Assembly: GCF_020616515.1 (NCBI RefSeq)
Contig: NZ_CP085135.1
Span: 558,001-622,000, forward strand
DNA: 64,000 bases
Origin: Mesorhizobium sp. PAMC28654
GTDB taxonomy: Bacteria; Pseudomonadota; Alphaproteobacteria; Rhizobiales; Rhizobiaceae
Direction: 5' to 3'
Shown here: in pieces, positions 9,299 through 19,545 of the stretch
Layout of the letters: each line of letters starts with the position of its first letter
Numbering within the stretch: the first letter of the stretch is position 1
Program-made: the position numbers and the translations under genes
Notes under the pieces: model-generated
What the model saw: the letters and a program-made list of their open reading frames with translations, nothing else
What the model was told of the DNA's origin: nothing
Databases searched by the model: none

Positions 9299-9826
9299 AT
9301 GAACGCGTTGAAGCACGTCACTTTCGCGGCAGGCATAGTGCTGGCGCCGCTCGATGCCGGTGGGGCGGAGCCGTTCGGCTGGCAGGCGCTCGCCGACGAG
9401 CGGGCCGTCATCCGCATCGCCGATGCCATCGACCGCGCCGTCGATGCGCAGGATTGGAGTGTCGCCCGCAGCTATTTCGCGGATCGGGTTACCGCTGATT
9501 TCAGCAGCCTATCCGGGCAGCCTGCGGCCAACATCGCCTCCGACGATCTGATCGGCGCCTGGGCTGGCAACCTCAAAGGCAGCAAGACAAGCTTGCATCT
9601 GCGCACCAATCATCAGGTCCTCCTCGAGGCCGACACGGCGACCGTCCTTTCCAACGGCTATGCGTGGAACCGGATGGAAGGCAATGGCGATCCGCTTTGG
9701 GAAGTCTGGGGCACCTATGAGCATCACCTGACCCGTTCTGTCGCCGGCTGGAAGGTCGATGGCTTCACGTTCCGCATGACGCATGAGCGCGGTAACCTCT
9801 GGGTCAAGGCCACCCCCGGCCAGTGA
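9299..9826 (+). CDS. SnoaL-like/NTF2-fold exported protein
   Basis: 175 residues from the ATG at 9299 (AGGAGGAAAG just upstream). The first about 23 residues look like a signal peptide (VTFAAGIVLAPLDAGGA). The rest is a SnoaL_4-type NTF2 fold: helix DERAVIRIADAIDRAVDAQDW, then AARSYFA-like VARSYFADRVTADF, and terminal strands ending WKVDGFTF. NTF2-fold proteins include isomerases, dehydratases and non-enzymatic binders, so no reaction is claimed. It is probably co-transcribed with the aldo-keto reductase and controlled by the divergent LysR. Confidence 0.75.
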   Translation: MNALKHVTFAAGIVLAPLDAGGAEPFGWQALADERAVIRIADAIDRAVDAQDWSVARSYFADRVTADFSSLSGQPAANIASDDLIGAWAGNLKGSKTSLHLRTNHQVLLEADTATVLSNGYAWNRMEGNGDPLWEVWGTYEHHLTRSVAGWKVDGFTFRMTHERGNLWVKATPGQ

Positions 9827-9860
9827 CGCCACGTCAATCGGTTCAGGACAGGAAAACACC

Positions 9861-10970
9861 ATGACGATGACTTATTACACGCTCGGCAACAGCGGGCTGC
9901 GCGTCAGCCGATTGGCGCTCGGCACGATGACCTTCGGCACCGAATGGGGCTGGGGCGCCGACAGGGACACCGCCCGCGCAATGTTCGATGCGTATGTCGA
10001 GGCTGGCGGCAATTTCTTTGATACCGCCGACCTCTATACGGCCGGCACCAGTGAGACGTGGCTCGGCGAATTCGTTGCCGAGCGCGGGTTGCGCGACAAG
10101 GCGGTGATCACCACCAAATTCACCATGAACTCGCACCCCGGCAATCCGAACGCCGGCGGCAACGGCCGCAAGAACATAATGCGCGCCGTGGACGCGTCGC
10201 TGAAGCGGCTGGGGACGGACTACATCGATCTCTATCTGCTGCATGTGTGGGACAGGCTGACCCCTGCCGAGGAGGTCCTGCGCGCGCTGGACGACCTGGT
10301 TCGTGTGGGAAAGGTGCGCCATATCGGTCTGTCCAATGTGCCGGCCTGGTATGCCGGACGGGCGCAGGCCATCGCCGAATTGCGCGGCTACGAGCCGATC
10401 TCGGCGCTGCAGCTCGAATATTCGCTCGCGGAGCGGGCCATCGAGCACGAATTCGTGCCCTTCGGCGCTCGCCACGGCGCCGGCATCATGGTCTGGAGTC
10501 CGCTGGCCAGCGGGCTACTCAGCGGCAAATACCTGCCGGCACAGGCTGGAAACGCCGGCCGGCTCGATGGTTTCCGCGACACGACTCATCCGGGCTTCCA
10601 GAAGTTCAGCGAACGCAACTGGGCGATCGTGGCCGAGCTCGAAAAAGTGGCCGCTGAACTCGGCCACGGCATGGCTCAAGTCGCGCTCAATTGGGTGGCG
10701 ACGCAGCCCGGCGTCGCCACCGTCATCCTTGGCGCGACAAAGCTCTTCCAGGTGCAGAGCAATCTCGCTTCGCTCGATTTCTCTATTCCCACTGATCTTC
10801 GACGTCGGCTGGATTCGGTGAGTAGCGCGCCGGCGCCTTTCCCGCATTCCTATTTCGGGTCCGAGATACAGGTCAGGGTGACCGGCGGTGTCGTGACCGG
10901 GGACAAGCCGTCTGGCTATGCATCCCCGGTTGTGGTCGAAGGCGAGGCCGTCAGCATCAGCAGCAATTGA
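9861..10970 (+). CDS. Aldo/keto reductase
   Basis: 369 residues starting MTMTYYTLGNSGLRVSRLALGTMTFG, the AKR N-terminus. The Asp and Tyr of the catalytic tetrad appear in FFDTADLYTAGTSE, Lys in DKAVITTKFTM and His in YLLHVWD. C-terminal NADPH-binding residues lie near VATVILGATKLFQVQSNLASL. It resembles the YajO/Tas-like AKR group of about 350 residues, with a short C-terminal extension. Tight spacing after the SnoaL-like gene suggests an operon. Confidence 0.93.
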   Translation: MTMTYYTLGNSGLRVSRLALGTMTFGTEWGWGADRDTARAMFDAYVEAGGNFFDTADLYTAGTSETWLGEFVAERGLRDKAVITTKFTMNSHPGNPNAGGNGRKNIMRAVDASLKRLGTDYIDLYLLHVWDRLTPAEEVLRALDDLVRVGKVRHIGLSNVPAWYAGRAQAIAELRGYEPISALQLEYSLAERAIEHEFVPFGARHGAGIMVWSPLASGLLSGKYLPAQAGNAGRLDGFRDTTHPGFQKFSERNWAIVAELEKVAAELGHGMAQVALNWVATQPGVATVILGATKLFQVQSNLASLDFSIPTDLRRRLDSVSSAPAPFPHSYFGSEIQVRVTGGVVTGDKPSGYASPVVVEGEAVSISSN

Positions 10971-10993
10971 CCAAAGAAGCCTGGAATTTTGCA

Positions 10994-11025
10994 GAAGGGC
11001 GCGGCGTGACATCGCTGCGCCCTTC
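10994..11025 (+). terminator. 13-bp GC-rich hairpin after the aldo-keto reductase
   Basis: GAAGGGCGCGGCG pairs with CGCTGCGCCCTTC (one G-T pair) around TGACAT. There is no clear T-run, but the size and place between the aldo-keto reductase and pyrH suit a terminator. Confidence 0.55.
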
Positions 11026-11116
11026 GTGTATCGGGTCAACCCGTCATGACAGCACCGCCAGGCAAAGCGGAGCAGTTTTCGCCTCCAGATTTGCCGCCGA
11101 GATTGCGAGGAACCAG

Positions 11117-11839
11117 ATGACGGTGAAGCCCCTCTTCCGACGTGTCTTGTTGAAAGCGTCGGGCGAAGCATTGATGGGCGAACAGCATTTCGGGATCGAC
11201 GTGTCGGTCGTCGATCGCATCGCATCCGACATCGCCGAGGCCCGCGCGCTGGGTATCGAGGTCGGTGTCGTCATCGGCGGCGGCAACATCTTTCGCGGCG
11301 TGGCGGTTGCCTCCAAGGGTGGTGACCGGGTGACCGGCGATCACATGGGCATGCTGGCCACCGTCATCAACTCGCTGGCATTGCGCACCTCGCTGAACAA
11401 GATCGGCGTCGAAGCCGTGGTGCTCTCGGCGATCGCAATGCCTGAGCTTTGCGAGAGCTTTTCGCAGCGGCAGGCTACCGCCTACATGAACCAGGGCAAG
11501 GTCGTCATCTTTGCCGGAGGCACCGGCAATCCGTTCTTCACCACTGATTCGGCGGCAGCACTTCGCGCGGCGGAAATCGGCGCCGACGCACTGTTCAAGG
11601 GCACCCAGGTCGATGGTGTCTATTCGGCCGACCCCAAGAAAGATCCCAGCGCGACGCGTTTCGAGCGCATCAGCCATGCCGAAGTCATAAAACGCGGGCT
11701 TGCCATCATGGATACAGCAGCGATTGCACTTGCGCGCGAAAACAACATTCCGATAATCGTCTATTCGATCCACGAGAAAGGTGGGTTTGGCGATATTCTG
11801 AGGGGTGGCGGCCGCTGTACGGTCGTCGCGGACACTTGA
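11117..11839 (+). CDS. pyrH: UMP kinase
   Basis: 240 residues, the usual length. RRVLLKASGEALMG, VGVVIGGGNIFRG, GDHMGMLATVINSLAL and AGGTGNPFFTTDSAAALRA are signature blocks of bacterial PyrH. It phosphorylates UMP to UDP with ATP, is allosterically controlled by GTP and UTP, and forms a hexamer. The start at 11117 gives the canonical N-terminus. It begins the long operon that runs through frr, uppS, cdsA and rseP. Confidence 0.97.
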   Translation: MTVKPLFRRVLLKASGEALMGEQHFGIDVSVVDRIASDIAEARALGIEVGVVIGGGNIFRGVAVASKGGDRVTGDHMGMLATVINSLALRTSLNKIGVEAVVLSAIAMPELCESFSQRQATAYMNQGKVVIFAGGTGNPFFTTDSAAALRAAEIGADALFKGTQVDGVYSADPKKDPSATRFERISHAEVIKRGLAIMDTAAIALARENNIPIIVYSIHEKGGFGDILRGGGRCTVVADT

Positions 11840-11851
11840 TCCGGAGCATGG

Positions 11852-11880
11852 TTGCGAAAACGTGGGATCAATTTTCGCAA
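11852..11880 (+). repeat. Inverted repeat in the pyrH-frr spacer
   Basis: TTGCGAAAA and TTTTCGCAA form a perfect 9-bp inverted repeat with an 11-base loop. The surrounding text (GGAGCATGG before, CTGGCTCGAAC after) resembles dispersed rhizobial intergenic palindromes; copies elsewhere cannot be checked here. Confidence 0.5.
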
Positions 11881-11947
11881 TCTGGCTCGAACGCGGGGTT
11901 CTCCCCTGAAGCAGTGAACCCGGGGCAGCCGGGTCGAGGAGACAATT

Positions 11948-12502
11948 ATGAGTGGTGAGTACGAAGACCTCAAGCGGCGCATGGATGGGGCGATCGCCGC
12001 GTTCAAGCACGACCTGGCTTCGCTTAGGACCGGTCGTGCGTCGAGCAATCTGCTCGATGCGATCCAGGTGCAGGCCTATGGCACCTCCATGCCGATCAAC
12101 CAGGTGGCCAACGTCTCGGTGCCGGAGCCGCGCATGATTTCGGTGTCGGTATGGGACAAGTCGATGGTCAGCGCCGTGGATCGCGCCATTCGAGAGTCCA
12201 ATCTCGGCTTCAACCCGATCGTGGACGGCACCAACCTCAGGATTCCACTGCCTGAGCTCAACGAGCAGCGCCGCAAGGAACTGGTCAAGATCTCGCATGG
12301 CTATGCCGAGAATGCCCGGGTCGCCGTGCGCCACGTGCGCCGCGACGGCATGGACTTCCTGAAGAAGGCTGAGAAAGACGGCGATATCAGCGAGGACGAT
12401 CAGCGCAAGCGGTCCGACCAGGTCCAGAAACTTACCGACGAGACGATCAGCAACATCGACCATCTGCTTTCCGATAAGGAAGCTGAAATCATGCAGGTTT
12501 AG
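11948..12502 (+). CDS. frr: Ribosome recycling factor
   Basis: 184 residues. [26 protein letters not shown], the [16 protein letters not shown] beta domain and the long C-terminal helix ending [14 protein letters not shown] identify RRF. With EF-G it splits the post-termination ribosome. Usual length, good RBS (GAGGAGAC) and usual place between pyrH and uppS. Confidence 0.98.
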   Translation: MSGEYEDLKRRMDGAIAAFKHDLASLRTGRASSNLLDAIQVQAYGTSMPINQVANVSVPEPRMISVSVWDKSMVSAVDRAIRESNLGFNPIVDGTNLRIPLPELNEQRRKELVKISHGYAENARVAVRHVRRDGMDFLKKAEKDGDISEDDQRKRSDQVQKLTDETISNIDHLLSDKEAEIMQV

Positions 12503-12535
12503 GGTCCGGCCATCGGCTGACCCGAAAGCGAAAAC

Positions 12536-13270
12536 ATGGCAACGCCCGCGCATGTCGCGATCATCATGGACGGAAATGGACGCTGGGCCAAGGCGCGCGG
12601 CCTGCCGCGGCTTGCCGGCCATCGCGCCGGTGTCGAGGCGTTGCGCAAGGCGGTGCGGGCGGCGCCTGGCCTCGGCGTGTCCTTCCTGACAGTCTACGCC
12701 TTTTCATCCGAGAATTGGTCGCGGCCAAAGTCCGAAGTCAGCGACCTGATGGGCCTGCTGAAGCTCTTCATCCGCCGTGATCTCGCTGAACTGCACCAGA
12801 GCGGCGTGCGGGTGCGAATCATCGGCGACAGGACAGGGCTGCAGGCCGACATCAGAGGCCTTCTCGACGAGGCCGAATCGCTGACGATCCACAACACCTC
12901 GCTGACGCTGGTCATTGCCTTCAACTATGGTGGGCGTGATGAGATCGTGCGTACAGCGCGCAAGCTCGCGCAGGCCGTGGCCCGCGGCGAGATCGACAGC
13001 GAGGCAATCACCGCCGAGAGCTTTGCCGGCTGTCTCGACACGCAGGGTATTCCCGATCCGGAACTGGTTATCCGCACCAGCGGCGAGCTCCGGCTATCGA
13101 ACTTCCTCCTTTGGCAAGCTGCCTATAGCGAGCTCGTTTTCCTGCCCTGCTACTGGCCCGATTTCAGCCGTGAGCACTTTGCGGAGGCCTTGCGCGAATT
13201 TGCCGGCCGCGAACGCCGCTTCGGCGGACCAGGCCCGCAAGACGTCGCTTCGCGACCGGCCGCAGGATGA
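12536..13270 (+). CDS. uppS: Isoprenyl transferase (undecaprenyl diphosphate synthase)
   Basis: 244 residues. [21 protein letters not shown] carries the catalytic Asp and the RxxG-type diphosphate-binding block; [10 protein letters not shown] and the C-terminal [15 protein letters not shown] are also diagnostic of cis-prenyltransferases. The enzyme condenses FPP with IPP to make the undecaprenyl carrier lipid. It overlaps cdsA by four bases. Confidence 0.97.
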   Translation: MATPAHVAIIMDGNGRWAKARGLPRLAGHRAGVEALRKAVRAAPGLGVSFLTVYAFSSENWSRPKSEVSDLMGLLKLFIRRDLAELHQSGVRVRIIGDRTGLQADIRGLLDEAESLTIHNTSLTLVIAFNYGGRDEIVRTARKLAQAVARGEIDSEAITAESFAGCLDTQGIPDPELVIRTSGELRLSNFLLWQAAYSELVFLPCYWPDFSREHFAEALREFAGRERRFGGPGPQDVASRPAAG

Positions 13271-14082
13271 GCAATCTTCAGCTGCGCGTCCTTTCAGCGA
13301 TCGTGCTTGCCATCCTCGCCCTTGGCCTGACCTGGTTTGGCGGCCTGCCGTTTCGCCTGCTTTCAGCGGCGATGTCGGCCGTGATCTTCCACGAATGGAC
13401 GCGTATGTCGCGCCCGGAGGGGGCGGCCGGGCTGGGGTTCCTGCCGGAAGCGCTGCTCCTGATTTTCATCTGCGCCCTGATCGCCGGCCTGCAAGCATCC
13501 CTGATGCTGTCACTCGTCGCGGTTCTGTTCGCCATTACGGCCGTTGCCGCGCGGTTGCGCAATGTGGGGCAGTGGGATGCGTCCGGCCTTGCCTACGCAG
13601 CCATTTCAGGCCTTTCCCTGTCGCTGATGCGCGACAACGACCATTCGGGCCTCGTCGCGATTCTGTTCCTGTTCGCGGTCGTCTGGGCAACCGATATTTT
13701 TGCTTACTTCGTTGGCCGCGCGGTCGGTGGTCCGAAACTGGCGCCATCGATTTCGCCCGGCAAGACGCGCAGCGGAGCGCTCGGCGGTGCCTTCGGTGGC
13801 GTTGTCGCGGGGCTCGCCCTGGCTGCCGCTGCCGGTGCCGGCAACCTCGCACTGCTCGGCCTTGTGGCGCTCGTGCTTTCCATCGTGGCGCAGGCTGGAG
13901 ATCTGTTCGAATCATGGGTCAAGCGCAGGCACGGCCGCAAGGATTCGGGTACCCTCATACCGGGCCACGGCGGCGTCATGGACCGGGTCGACGGGCTTGT
14001 CGCGGCGGCCTTCGCCCTATACCTCATTGGCTGGATTTCGGCGACCGCCGAGCATCCGGCACACGGGCTGTTTCCGGCTTGA
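13267..14082 (+). CDS. cdsA: Phosphatidate cytidylyltransferase
   Basis: 271 residues, integral membrane, about seven hydrophobic segments. The C-terminal CdsA signature is intact: [20 protein letters not shown] followed by GVMDRVD. It makes CDP-diacylglycerol from phosphatidate and CTP. ATGA overlap with uppS. No dxr follows, unlike the order in many Proteobacteria; rseP starts about 100 bases later. Confidence 0.96.
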   Translation: MSNLQLRVLSAIVLAILALGLTWFGGLPFRLLSAAMSAVIFHEWTRMSRPEGAAGLGFLPEALLLIFICALIAGLQASLMLSLVAVLFAITAVAARLRNVGQWDASGLAYAAISGLSLSLMRDNDHSGLVAILFLFAVVWATDIFAYFVGRAVGGPKLAPSISPGKTRSGALGGAFGGVVAGLALAAAAGAGNLALLGLVALVLSIVAQAGDLFESWVKRRHGRKDSGTLIPGHGGVMDRVDGLVAAAFALYLIGWISATAEHPAHGLFPA

Positions 14083-14185
14083 GTGGCACCGTTCCACGAC
14101 TGGCCGCACAAGCGCCATGGATTCGCCTCGATTGATGTGACAGTCGCGGCGTGGCCTGCGCCGCGGAAGAATTTGAGGGCAAGAC

Positions 14186-15328
14186 TTGAACGAGATTCTT
14201 CACGCGGTTTTCAGCACGGAGGGCTTTATTCTCGGCACTCTGGTGCCCTTCCTGTTCGTTTTGACAGTGGTGGTGTTCGTCCACGAGATGGGCCACTACC
14301 TGGTTGGCCGCTGGTGCGGCATTGGCGTAAGGGCCTTCTCGATAGGCTTCGGCCCGGAGATATTCGGTTTCAACGACCGCCATGGCACGCGCTGGAAACT
14401 CTGCGCCATACCGCTCGGCGGATACGTAAAATTCGTTGGCGACATGAATGCCACGTCGAGCCAGCCAAGTTCCGAGGACATCGAAACGCTGACCGACGAA
14501 GAGCGCAAGGTGGCGTTCCACACGCAGCCGATCTGGAAGCGCGCCGCGACAGTGGTCGCCGGGCCGCTGTTCAATTTCCTGCTGACGATCGTGGTCTTTG
14601 CCGTGCTGTTTGCCGCTTACGGCCGCTATGTCTCGGAGCCGATGGTGGCCGAGGTCACGGCTGAAAGCCCGGCGGCCAAGGCCGGAATTCTTCCTGGCGA
14701 CCGATTCGTCAGCGTCGATGGAAGCAAGGTCGAGACTTTCGCTGACGTCCAGCGAATGGTTTCAGGGCGCGCCGGCGATATCATCACCTTCGTCATGCTG
14801 CGCGACGGCAAGGAAGTCACCGCGACGGCGACGCCGCAGTTGATGGAGCAGGACGACGCGCTGGGCAACAAGGTCAAGGTGGCGGTGATCGGCGTCGTCA
14901 ATAACAAGGAACTCGGACAGCCCCGGCTGATCACCTACAGTCCCGCCGGCGCATTGACGGCGGCGGTCGAGGAAACCGGCCACATCATCCAGCGCACGGG
15001 CCAGTTCCTGCAGCGGTTTGTCGTCGGGCGGGAAGACAAATGCCAGCTTGGCGGCCCGGTGAAGATCGCGGACATGGCAGGCAAGGCGGCAAAGCTGGGC
15101 TTCGAATGGCTCGTGCAGCTGGTCGCGCTGCTCTCTGTCGGGATAGGTATTTTAAACCTTTTGCCGATTCCCCCCCTCGACGGCGGGCATCTCTTGTTCT
15201 ACGGCGTGGAGGCGGTCATACGGCGGCCAGTGTCGGAGCGGATGATGGAAATGGCCTATAGGGCCGGCATGATTCTCGTGCTGTGTTTTATGGGTTTCGT
15301 TTTCTGGAACGATCTGTTTGGATGCTGA
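14186..15328 (+). CDS. rseP: RIP metalloprotease RseP (site-2 protease)
   Basis: 380 residues. The zinc-binding HEMGH lies in the first membrane helix (VVVFVHEMGHYLVG), a PDZ domain occupies roughly residues 130-210 (KAGILPGDRFVSVDGSKVETFADVQ), and the second active-site motif, NLLPIPPLDGGHL, precedes the final helix. It cleaves membrane-bound substrates such as anti-sigma factors. The start is TTG at 14186 with TTGAGGGC upstream; the family N-terminus fits this codon. Confidence 0.95.
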   Translation: MNEILHAVFSTEGFILGTLVPFLFVLTVVVFVHEMGHYLVGRWCGIGVRAFSIGFGPEIFGFNDRHGTRWKLCAIPLGGYVKFVGDMNATSSQPSSEDIETLTDEERKVAFHTQPIWKRAATVVAGPLFNFLLTIVVFAVLFAAYGRYVSEPMVAEVTAESPAAKAGILPGDRFVSVDGSKVETFADVQRMVSGRAGDIITFVMLRDGKEVTATATPQLMEQDDALGNKVKVAVIGVVNNKELGQPRLITYSPAGALTAAVEETGHIIQRTGQFLQRFVVGREDKCQLGGPVKIADMAGKAAKLGFEWLVQLVALLSVGIGILNLLPIPPLDGGHLLFYGVEAVIRRPVSERMMEMAYRAGMILVLCFMGFVFWNDLFGC

Positions 15329-15546
15329 AATCATGAAGAAATTTGGCTTTGACACAGCCTATGTTGAGACGGCGTTTACCATGCGTGGGGATATGCGTGA
15401 CGCGAAAGCCACGCATCAGGGTTAAGTAAATACAAATTAACCAGAAGCCTTGCGTGTAGGGAAAATCCGGTTAATACGGTAGGGGAAATGACCGCACGTC
15501 CGGTTTTCTCGCCGTGGGGACTTCGAGAAAAAGGTTATAAAGCCCG
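15329..15546 (+). promoter_or_regulatory. Intergenic region with probable bamA promoter
   Basis: 218 bases without a gene. It is AT-richer than its surroundings in the middle (GGTTAAGTAAATACAAATTAACC, about 15420-15442) and ends with GAGAAAAAGG before the bamA ATG. No specific sigma-factor box is claimed. Confidence 0.4.
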
Positions 15547-17943
15547 ATGAAGGCAGCATCCAAGTTTCTGAGCGCCGCGTCCGCGGTTGCCATGTCCGCG
15601 GCTCTGGTCGTGCCTGGCGCGCTCACTGTTCAGTTTGTAGCCACATCTGCCGCCGAGGCGGCCGTTGTCAGCAGGGTTGAGGTCAGCGGCAATCAGCGCA
15701 TCGACGCCGATACCATCCGCAATTACATCACGATCAAGCCGGGCAAGGCGTTCTCCAGCGCCGATATCGACGCCGCCGTGAAGGTTCTCTTTGGTACGGG
15801 ACTGTTCTCGGACGTACAGATCAACCAGGTCGGTTCGACCCTGATCGTCAAGGTTGCCGAATATCAGGTCGTCAACCAGGTCCTGTTCCAGGGCAACAAG
15901 AAGCTCAAGGACAACGCGCTTCAAGCCGCCGTGCAGCTGAAGTCGCGAGGCACGTTCTCCCAGGCAGCCCTTGATTCCGACGTCGAGGCGGTCAAGGCGG
16001 CGTACCAGCGCATTGGTCGCGACGACGCCGCCGTGACGACGCAGATCATGCAGCTCGGCGACAATCGAGTGAATGTCGTCTTCAACATCAACGAAGGCGG
16101 CCGCACCCAGATCACGGCGATCAATTTCGTCGGCAACAGCGCCTATTCGAGCCGTCGTCTGTCGGACGTGATCAACACCAAGCGTTCGTCCTGGCTGTCG
16201 TTCGTGCTGCGTGACGACGTCTACGATGAGGACAAGCTGCGCGCCGACCAGGAGCTGCTGCGCCGCTTCTACTACAATCATGGCTATGCCGATTTCCAGG
16301 TGGTGTCCGCGGTCGGCGAGCTTGACAGCTCGACGAACAAGTACACCGTCACCATCACCGTGCAGGAAGGCGATCGCTACAACTTCGGCGATATCAGCGT
16401 CGAAAGCACGATTCCCGAGGTTGACGGCAAGGCGCTGCAGTCGGTGGTCGACACGCAGAAGGGCGATACCTACAACGCCAAGAAGGTCGAGGACTCGATC
16501 ATCGCGCTGACCGAAAAGGTCGCGGGTTCGGGCTATGCTTTTGCCCAGGTGACGCCGCGCGGCGACCGCAACTTTGAGAATCACACCATTTCGGTCGTCT
16601 ATACGATCGATCAGGGCACCAAAGCCTATGTCGAGCGTATCGAAATCCGGGGCAACGATCGTACGCGCGACTATGTCATTCGCCGCGAGTTCGACGTCAG
16701 CGAGGGTGATGCCTTCAATCAGGTTCTCATCCAGCGCGCGAAGAAGCGCCTTGAAGCCCTTAACTACTTTGAAAAAGTAGATATTTCGACGGTCCCGGGC
16801 TCTCAGCCGGACCAGGTCGTGCTCGTGGTCGACGTCGTCGAGAAGTCGACCGGCGAGTTTTCGGTGGGTGCGGGCTATTCGACCGGTGGCGACACTCCTG
16901 GTCCGACCGTCGAAGGTTCGGTTACCGAGCGCAATTTCCTTGGCCGTGGCCAGTTCATCAAGCTCTCGGCGGGCGGCGGCAAGAACTCGCGCGACTATGG
17001 CCTGTCGTTCACCGAACCCTATTTCCTTGGTCGGCGCATTGCCGCAGGGTTTGATATCTACAACCAGACCCGAGGTTATACCAACTACAACGCCGTGACG
17101 ACGGGCGCGACCGTGCGCCTCGGACTGCCGATCACCAACAGCATTTCAACGCAGTTGGCGTATAATATCTCGCAGGAAAAATACAGTTATGCCGACGGCT
17201 GCCTGAACAGTAGCGGCCAATATATTCCTTACGACCCCAGCAATCCTCTTGCCAGCAGTTGCAACATTTCGGGGGCGATCCAGCAGGGTATCGCAGAAAG
17301 CCCGTGGCTGAAGTCATCGGTCAGCCTTGGGTTGCTGTACAACACCATCGACGACATGAAGAACCCGCATGAAGGACTTTACGCCAATACGAGCGTCGAG
17401 GTGGCCGGTCTGGGCGGTGATGCGAAGTTCGTCAAGCTCACGACACGCGGTAGCGTCTACCAGACCCTTTCGGAACAACTTGACGTGGTCGGTTTGATTT
17501 CTGGCGGCGCCGGCTATGTCGAAGGTTATGGTAGCAACGGGCTGCGCATTTTCGATCAATTCCAGAGCACGGATCGCATGATACGTGGCTTCGCTTATGG
17601 TGGCATCGGCCCTGTTGCTTCGGGTACCAGCGGCGATCATGTCGGCGGCACCACCTATTTCAACGCGTCGGCGGAAGCCCAATTCCCGATACCTGGTATC
17701 CCGGAAAGCTTCGGCTTGCGTGGCGCGGTCTTCGCCGACGCGGCGACGCTGTATGGCAGCAAGATTGACTCGTCTCTGGTCGATCCTTCGTCAACCGGAA
17801 TGCAGTTGCGTGCGTCTGTCGGCTTTGGTGTGATGTGGGCATCGCCCTTTGGCCCAATCCGTATTGACTATGCGATCCCGGTCAAGAAGCAGGCGACCGA
17901 CGACGTGCAGGAATTCAACTTCGGCATAGCGACCCGTTTCTGA
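15547..17943 (+). CDS. bamA: Outer membrane protein assembly factor BamA
   Basis: 798 residues. A signal peptide (residues 1 to about 38, ending SAAEA-A) is followed by five POTRA repeats (the first begins VSRVEVSGNQRIDADTIRNYI) to about residue 430 and then a 16-strand barrel. Barrel landmarks are GRGQFIKLSAGGG and the C-terminal NFGIATRF, ending in the terminal Phe that outer-membrane proteins need. BamA inserts barrels into the outer membrane. rseP-bamA-lpxD is the standard neighbourhood. Confidence 0.97.
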   Translation: MKAASKFLSAASAVAMSAALVVPGALTVQFVATSAAEAAVVSRVEVSGNQRIDADTIRNYITIKPGKAFSSADIDAAVKVLFGTGLFSDVQINQVGSTLIVKVAEYQVVNQVLFQGNKKLKDNALQAAVQLKSRGTFSQAALDSDVEAVKAAYQRIGRDDAAVTTQIMQLGDNRVNVVFNINEGGRTQITAINFVGNSAYSSRRLSDVINTKRSSWLSFVLRDDVYDEDKLRADQELLRRFYYNHGYADFQVVSAVGELDSSTNKYTVTITVQEGDRYNFGDISVESTIPEVDGKALQSVVDTQKGDTYNAKKVEDSIIALTEKVAGSGYAFAQVTPRGDRNFENHTISVVYTIDQGTKAYVERIEIRGNDRTRDYVIRREFDVSEGDAFNQVLIQRAKKRLEALNYFEKVDISTVPGSQPDQVVLVVDVVEKSTGEFSVGAGYSTGGDTPGPTVEGSVTERNFLGRGQFIKLSAGGGKNSRDYGLSFTEPYFLGRRIAAGFDIYNQTRGYTNYNAVTTGATVRLGLPITNSISTQLAYNISQEKYSYADGCLNSSGQYIPYDPSNPLASSCNISGAIQQGIAESPWLKSSVSLGLLYNTIDDMKNPHEGLYANTSVEVAGLGGDAKFVKLTTRGSVYQTLSEQLDVVGLISGGAGYVEGYGSNGLRIFDQFQSTDRMIRGFAYGGIGPVASGTSGDHVGGTTYFNASAEAQFPIPGIPESFGLRGAVFADAATLYGSKIDSSLVDPSSTGMQLRASVGFGVMWASPFGPIRIDYAIPVKKQATDDVQEFNFGIATRF

Positions 17944-18019
17944 TCCGCGGGCAAGAATGCTTCCGGGCCATTTTGGTCCGGAAGAAAGTGTCCCGACCTA
18001 GCTGGATAATGCTTCTGGA

Positions 18020-19078
18020 ATGACCGATCCGGTGTTCTTCGCGCCCTCACGCCGGTATACGGCGGGCGAAGTCGCGAATCTGACCGGCTCAGTGCTTGTC
18101 GATTCCGACCACTCTCAAGTATTGATCGAGGCTCTGGCGCCCGCAAGCGAAGGCGGTGAGAACGCGCTTGTCTTCGTTGACGGCCGGCGCAACTCCGCGC
18201 TGATGCCGTCCCTGCGTGCGGCAGCCGTTCTGTGCCCTGCCGAATTCGCCGGCAAGGCGCCCGCGGGCATAGCGGTTCTCATCCATCCGCGCCCGCAGCA
18301 GGCTTTTGCGTTTGTTGGACGCCTGCTTTTTCCGACAGCCGCGACACCGGGGCCGATCACCAGCGAAACCGGCGTTTCGCCACATGCGCATGTCGATCCG
18401 ACCGCCCATGTCGAGGCTGGCGTGATCATCGAAGCCGGTGCGGTCGTTGGACCTCGCGCGTCCATCGGCAGCGGAACCGTGATCGCCCCCAACGCTGTCA
18501 TTGGCCCGTCCTGCCAGATCGGCCGCGACGGCTATATCGGCCCAGGTGCCAGCATCCAGTACGCCCTGATCGGCAATCGCGTGATCATCCATGGCGGGGC
18601 CAGGATCGGTCAGGATGGTTTTGGGTTCGTTGCCGGCGCCAAGGGCCCTGAACGTGTGCCGCAGATTGGACGTGTCGTCATTCAGGACGACGTCGAGATT
18701 GGTTCGAACACCACGGTCGATCGCGGCGCGATGTCCGATACGGTCATCGGCCAGGGCAGCAAGATCGACAATCTGGTGCAGATCGCCCACAACGTTCGCA
18801 TTGGCCGCAATTGCATCGTGGCCGGGCTTTCGGGTATTTCGGGTTCCGTGACCGTGGGTGACAACGTTACCATGGGCGGTGGCGTCGGCCTTGCGGATCA
18901 CCTGACCATCGGGACAGGGGCGAAACTTGCCGCGAGAAGTGGGTTCATGAGCAATGTTCCCGCTGGTGAGATTTGGGGAGGCTATCCCGCGCAACCAATG
19001 GCGGAAGCCATGCGGGAGATAGCCGCGCTGCGTCAACTTGCCAGAACGCGCAAACAGGGTGACGGGGGCAATGGCTGA
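18020..19078 (+). CDS. lpxD: UDP-3-O-acylglucosamine N-acyltransferase
   Basis: 352 residues. The N-terminal uridine-binding domain (about 1-110) is followed by a left-handed beta helix of hexapeptide repeats; the catalytic His lies in [11 protein letters not shown]. It is the third enzyme of lipid A synthesis, adding the N-linked hydroxyacyl chain. It overlaps fabZ by 8 bases. The C-terminal segment [15 protein letters not shown] ([18 protein letters not shown]) is conserved. Confidence 0.97.
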   Translation: MTDPVFFAPSRRYTAGEVANLTGSVLVDSDHSQVLIEALAPASEGGENALVFVDGRRNSALMPSLRAAAVLCPAEFAGKAPAGIAVLIHPRPQQAFAFVGRLLFPTAATPGPITSETGVSPHAHVDPTAHVEAGVIIEAGAVVGPRASIGSGTVIAPNAVIGPSCQIGRDGYIGPGASIQYALIGNRVIIHGGARIGQDGFGFVAGAKGPERVPQIGRVVIQDDVEIGSNTTVDRGAMSDTVIGQGSKIDNLVQIAHNVRIGRNCIVAGLSGISGSVTVGDNVTMGGGVGLADHLTIGTGAKLAARSGFMSNVPAGEIWGGYPAQPMAEAMREIAALRQLARTRKQGDGGNG

Positions 19079-19538
19079 CATGGTGGCGGCGACGACGCTC
19101 GAAGCGGTCGATATAATGGGGCTGATGAAGCTCCTGCCGCATCGATATCCGTTCCTGATGATTGACCGCATCATCGACATCGATGGTGACGATTCCGCCA
19201 TCGGCATCAAGAACGTGACCATAAACGAGCCGCATTTCCAAGGTCACTTCCCGGATCAGCCGGTAATGCCCGGCGTGCTGATCGTCGAGGCGATGGCGCA
19301 GACGGCCGGTGCCATCTGCATCCGCAGTCTTGGCGCTTCAAAACCCTCGCTGGTCTATTTCCTGACCATAGACAACGCCAAATTCCGCAGACCGGTCGTT
19401 CCCGGCGACCAACTGAAGATTTATGTAAAGAAAATCAAGAAACGCGGCAACCTTCTCAAATTCGCCTGCGAGGCTCTGGTCGACGGCGCCAAGGCCGCCG
19501 AAGCGGATATCTCGGCGATGATGGTGACGAGCGACTGA
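19071..19538 (+). CDS. fabZ: 3-hydroxyacyl-ACP dehydratase FabZ
   Basis: 155 residues from the ATG at 19071. [14 protein letters not shown] carries the catalytic His, and [19 protein letters not shown] carries the catalytic Glu. It dehydrates 3-hydroxyacyl-ACP and shares substrates with LpxA and LpxD, which it sits between. The start overlaps the lpxD stop by 8 bases. Confidence 0.97.
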   Translation: MADMVAATTLEAVDIMGLMKLLPHRYPFLMIDRIIDIDGDDSAIGIKNVTINEPHFQGHFPDQPVMPGVLIVEAMAQTAGAICIRSLGASKPSLVYFLTIDNAKFRRPVVPGDQLKIYVKKIKKRGNLLKFACEALVDGAKAAEADISAMMVTSD

Positions 19539-19545
19539 CGATCGA

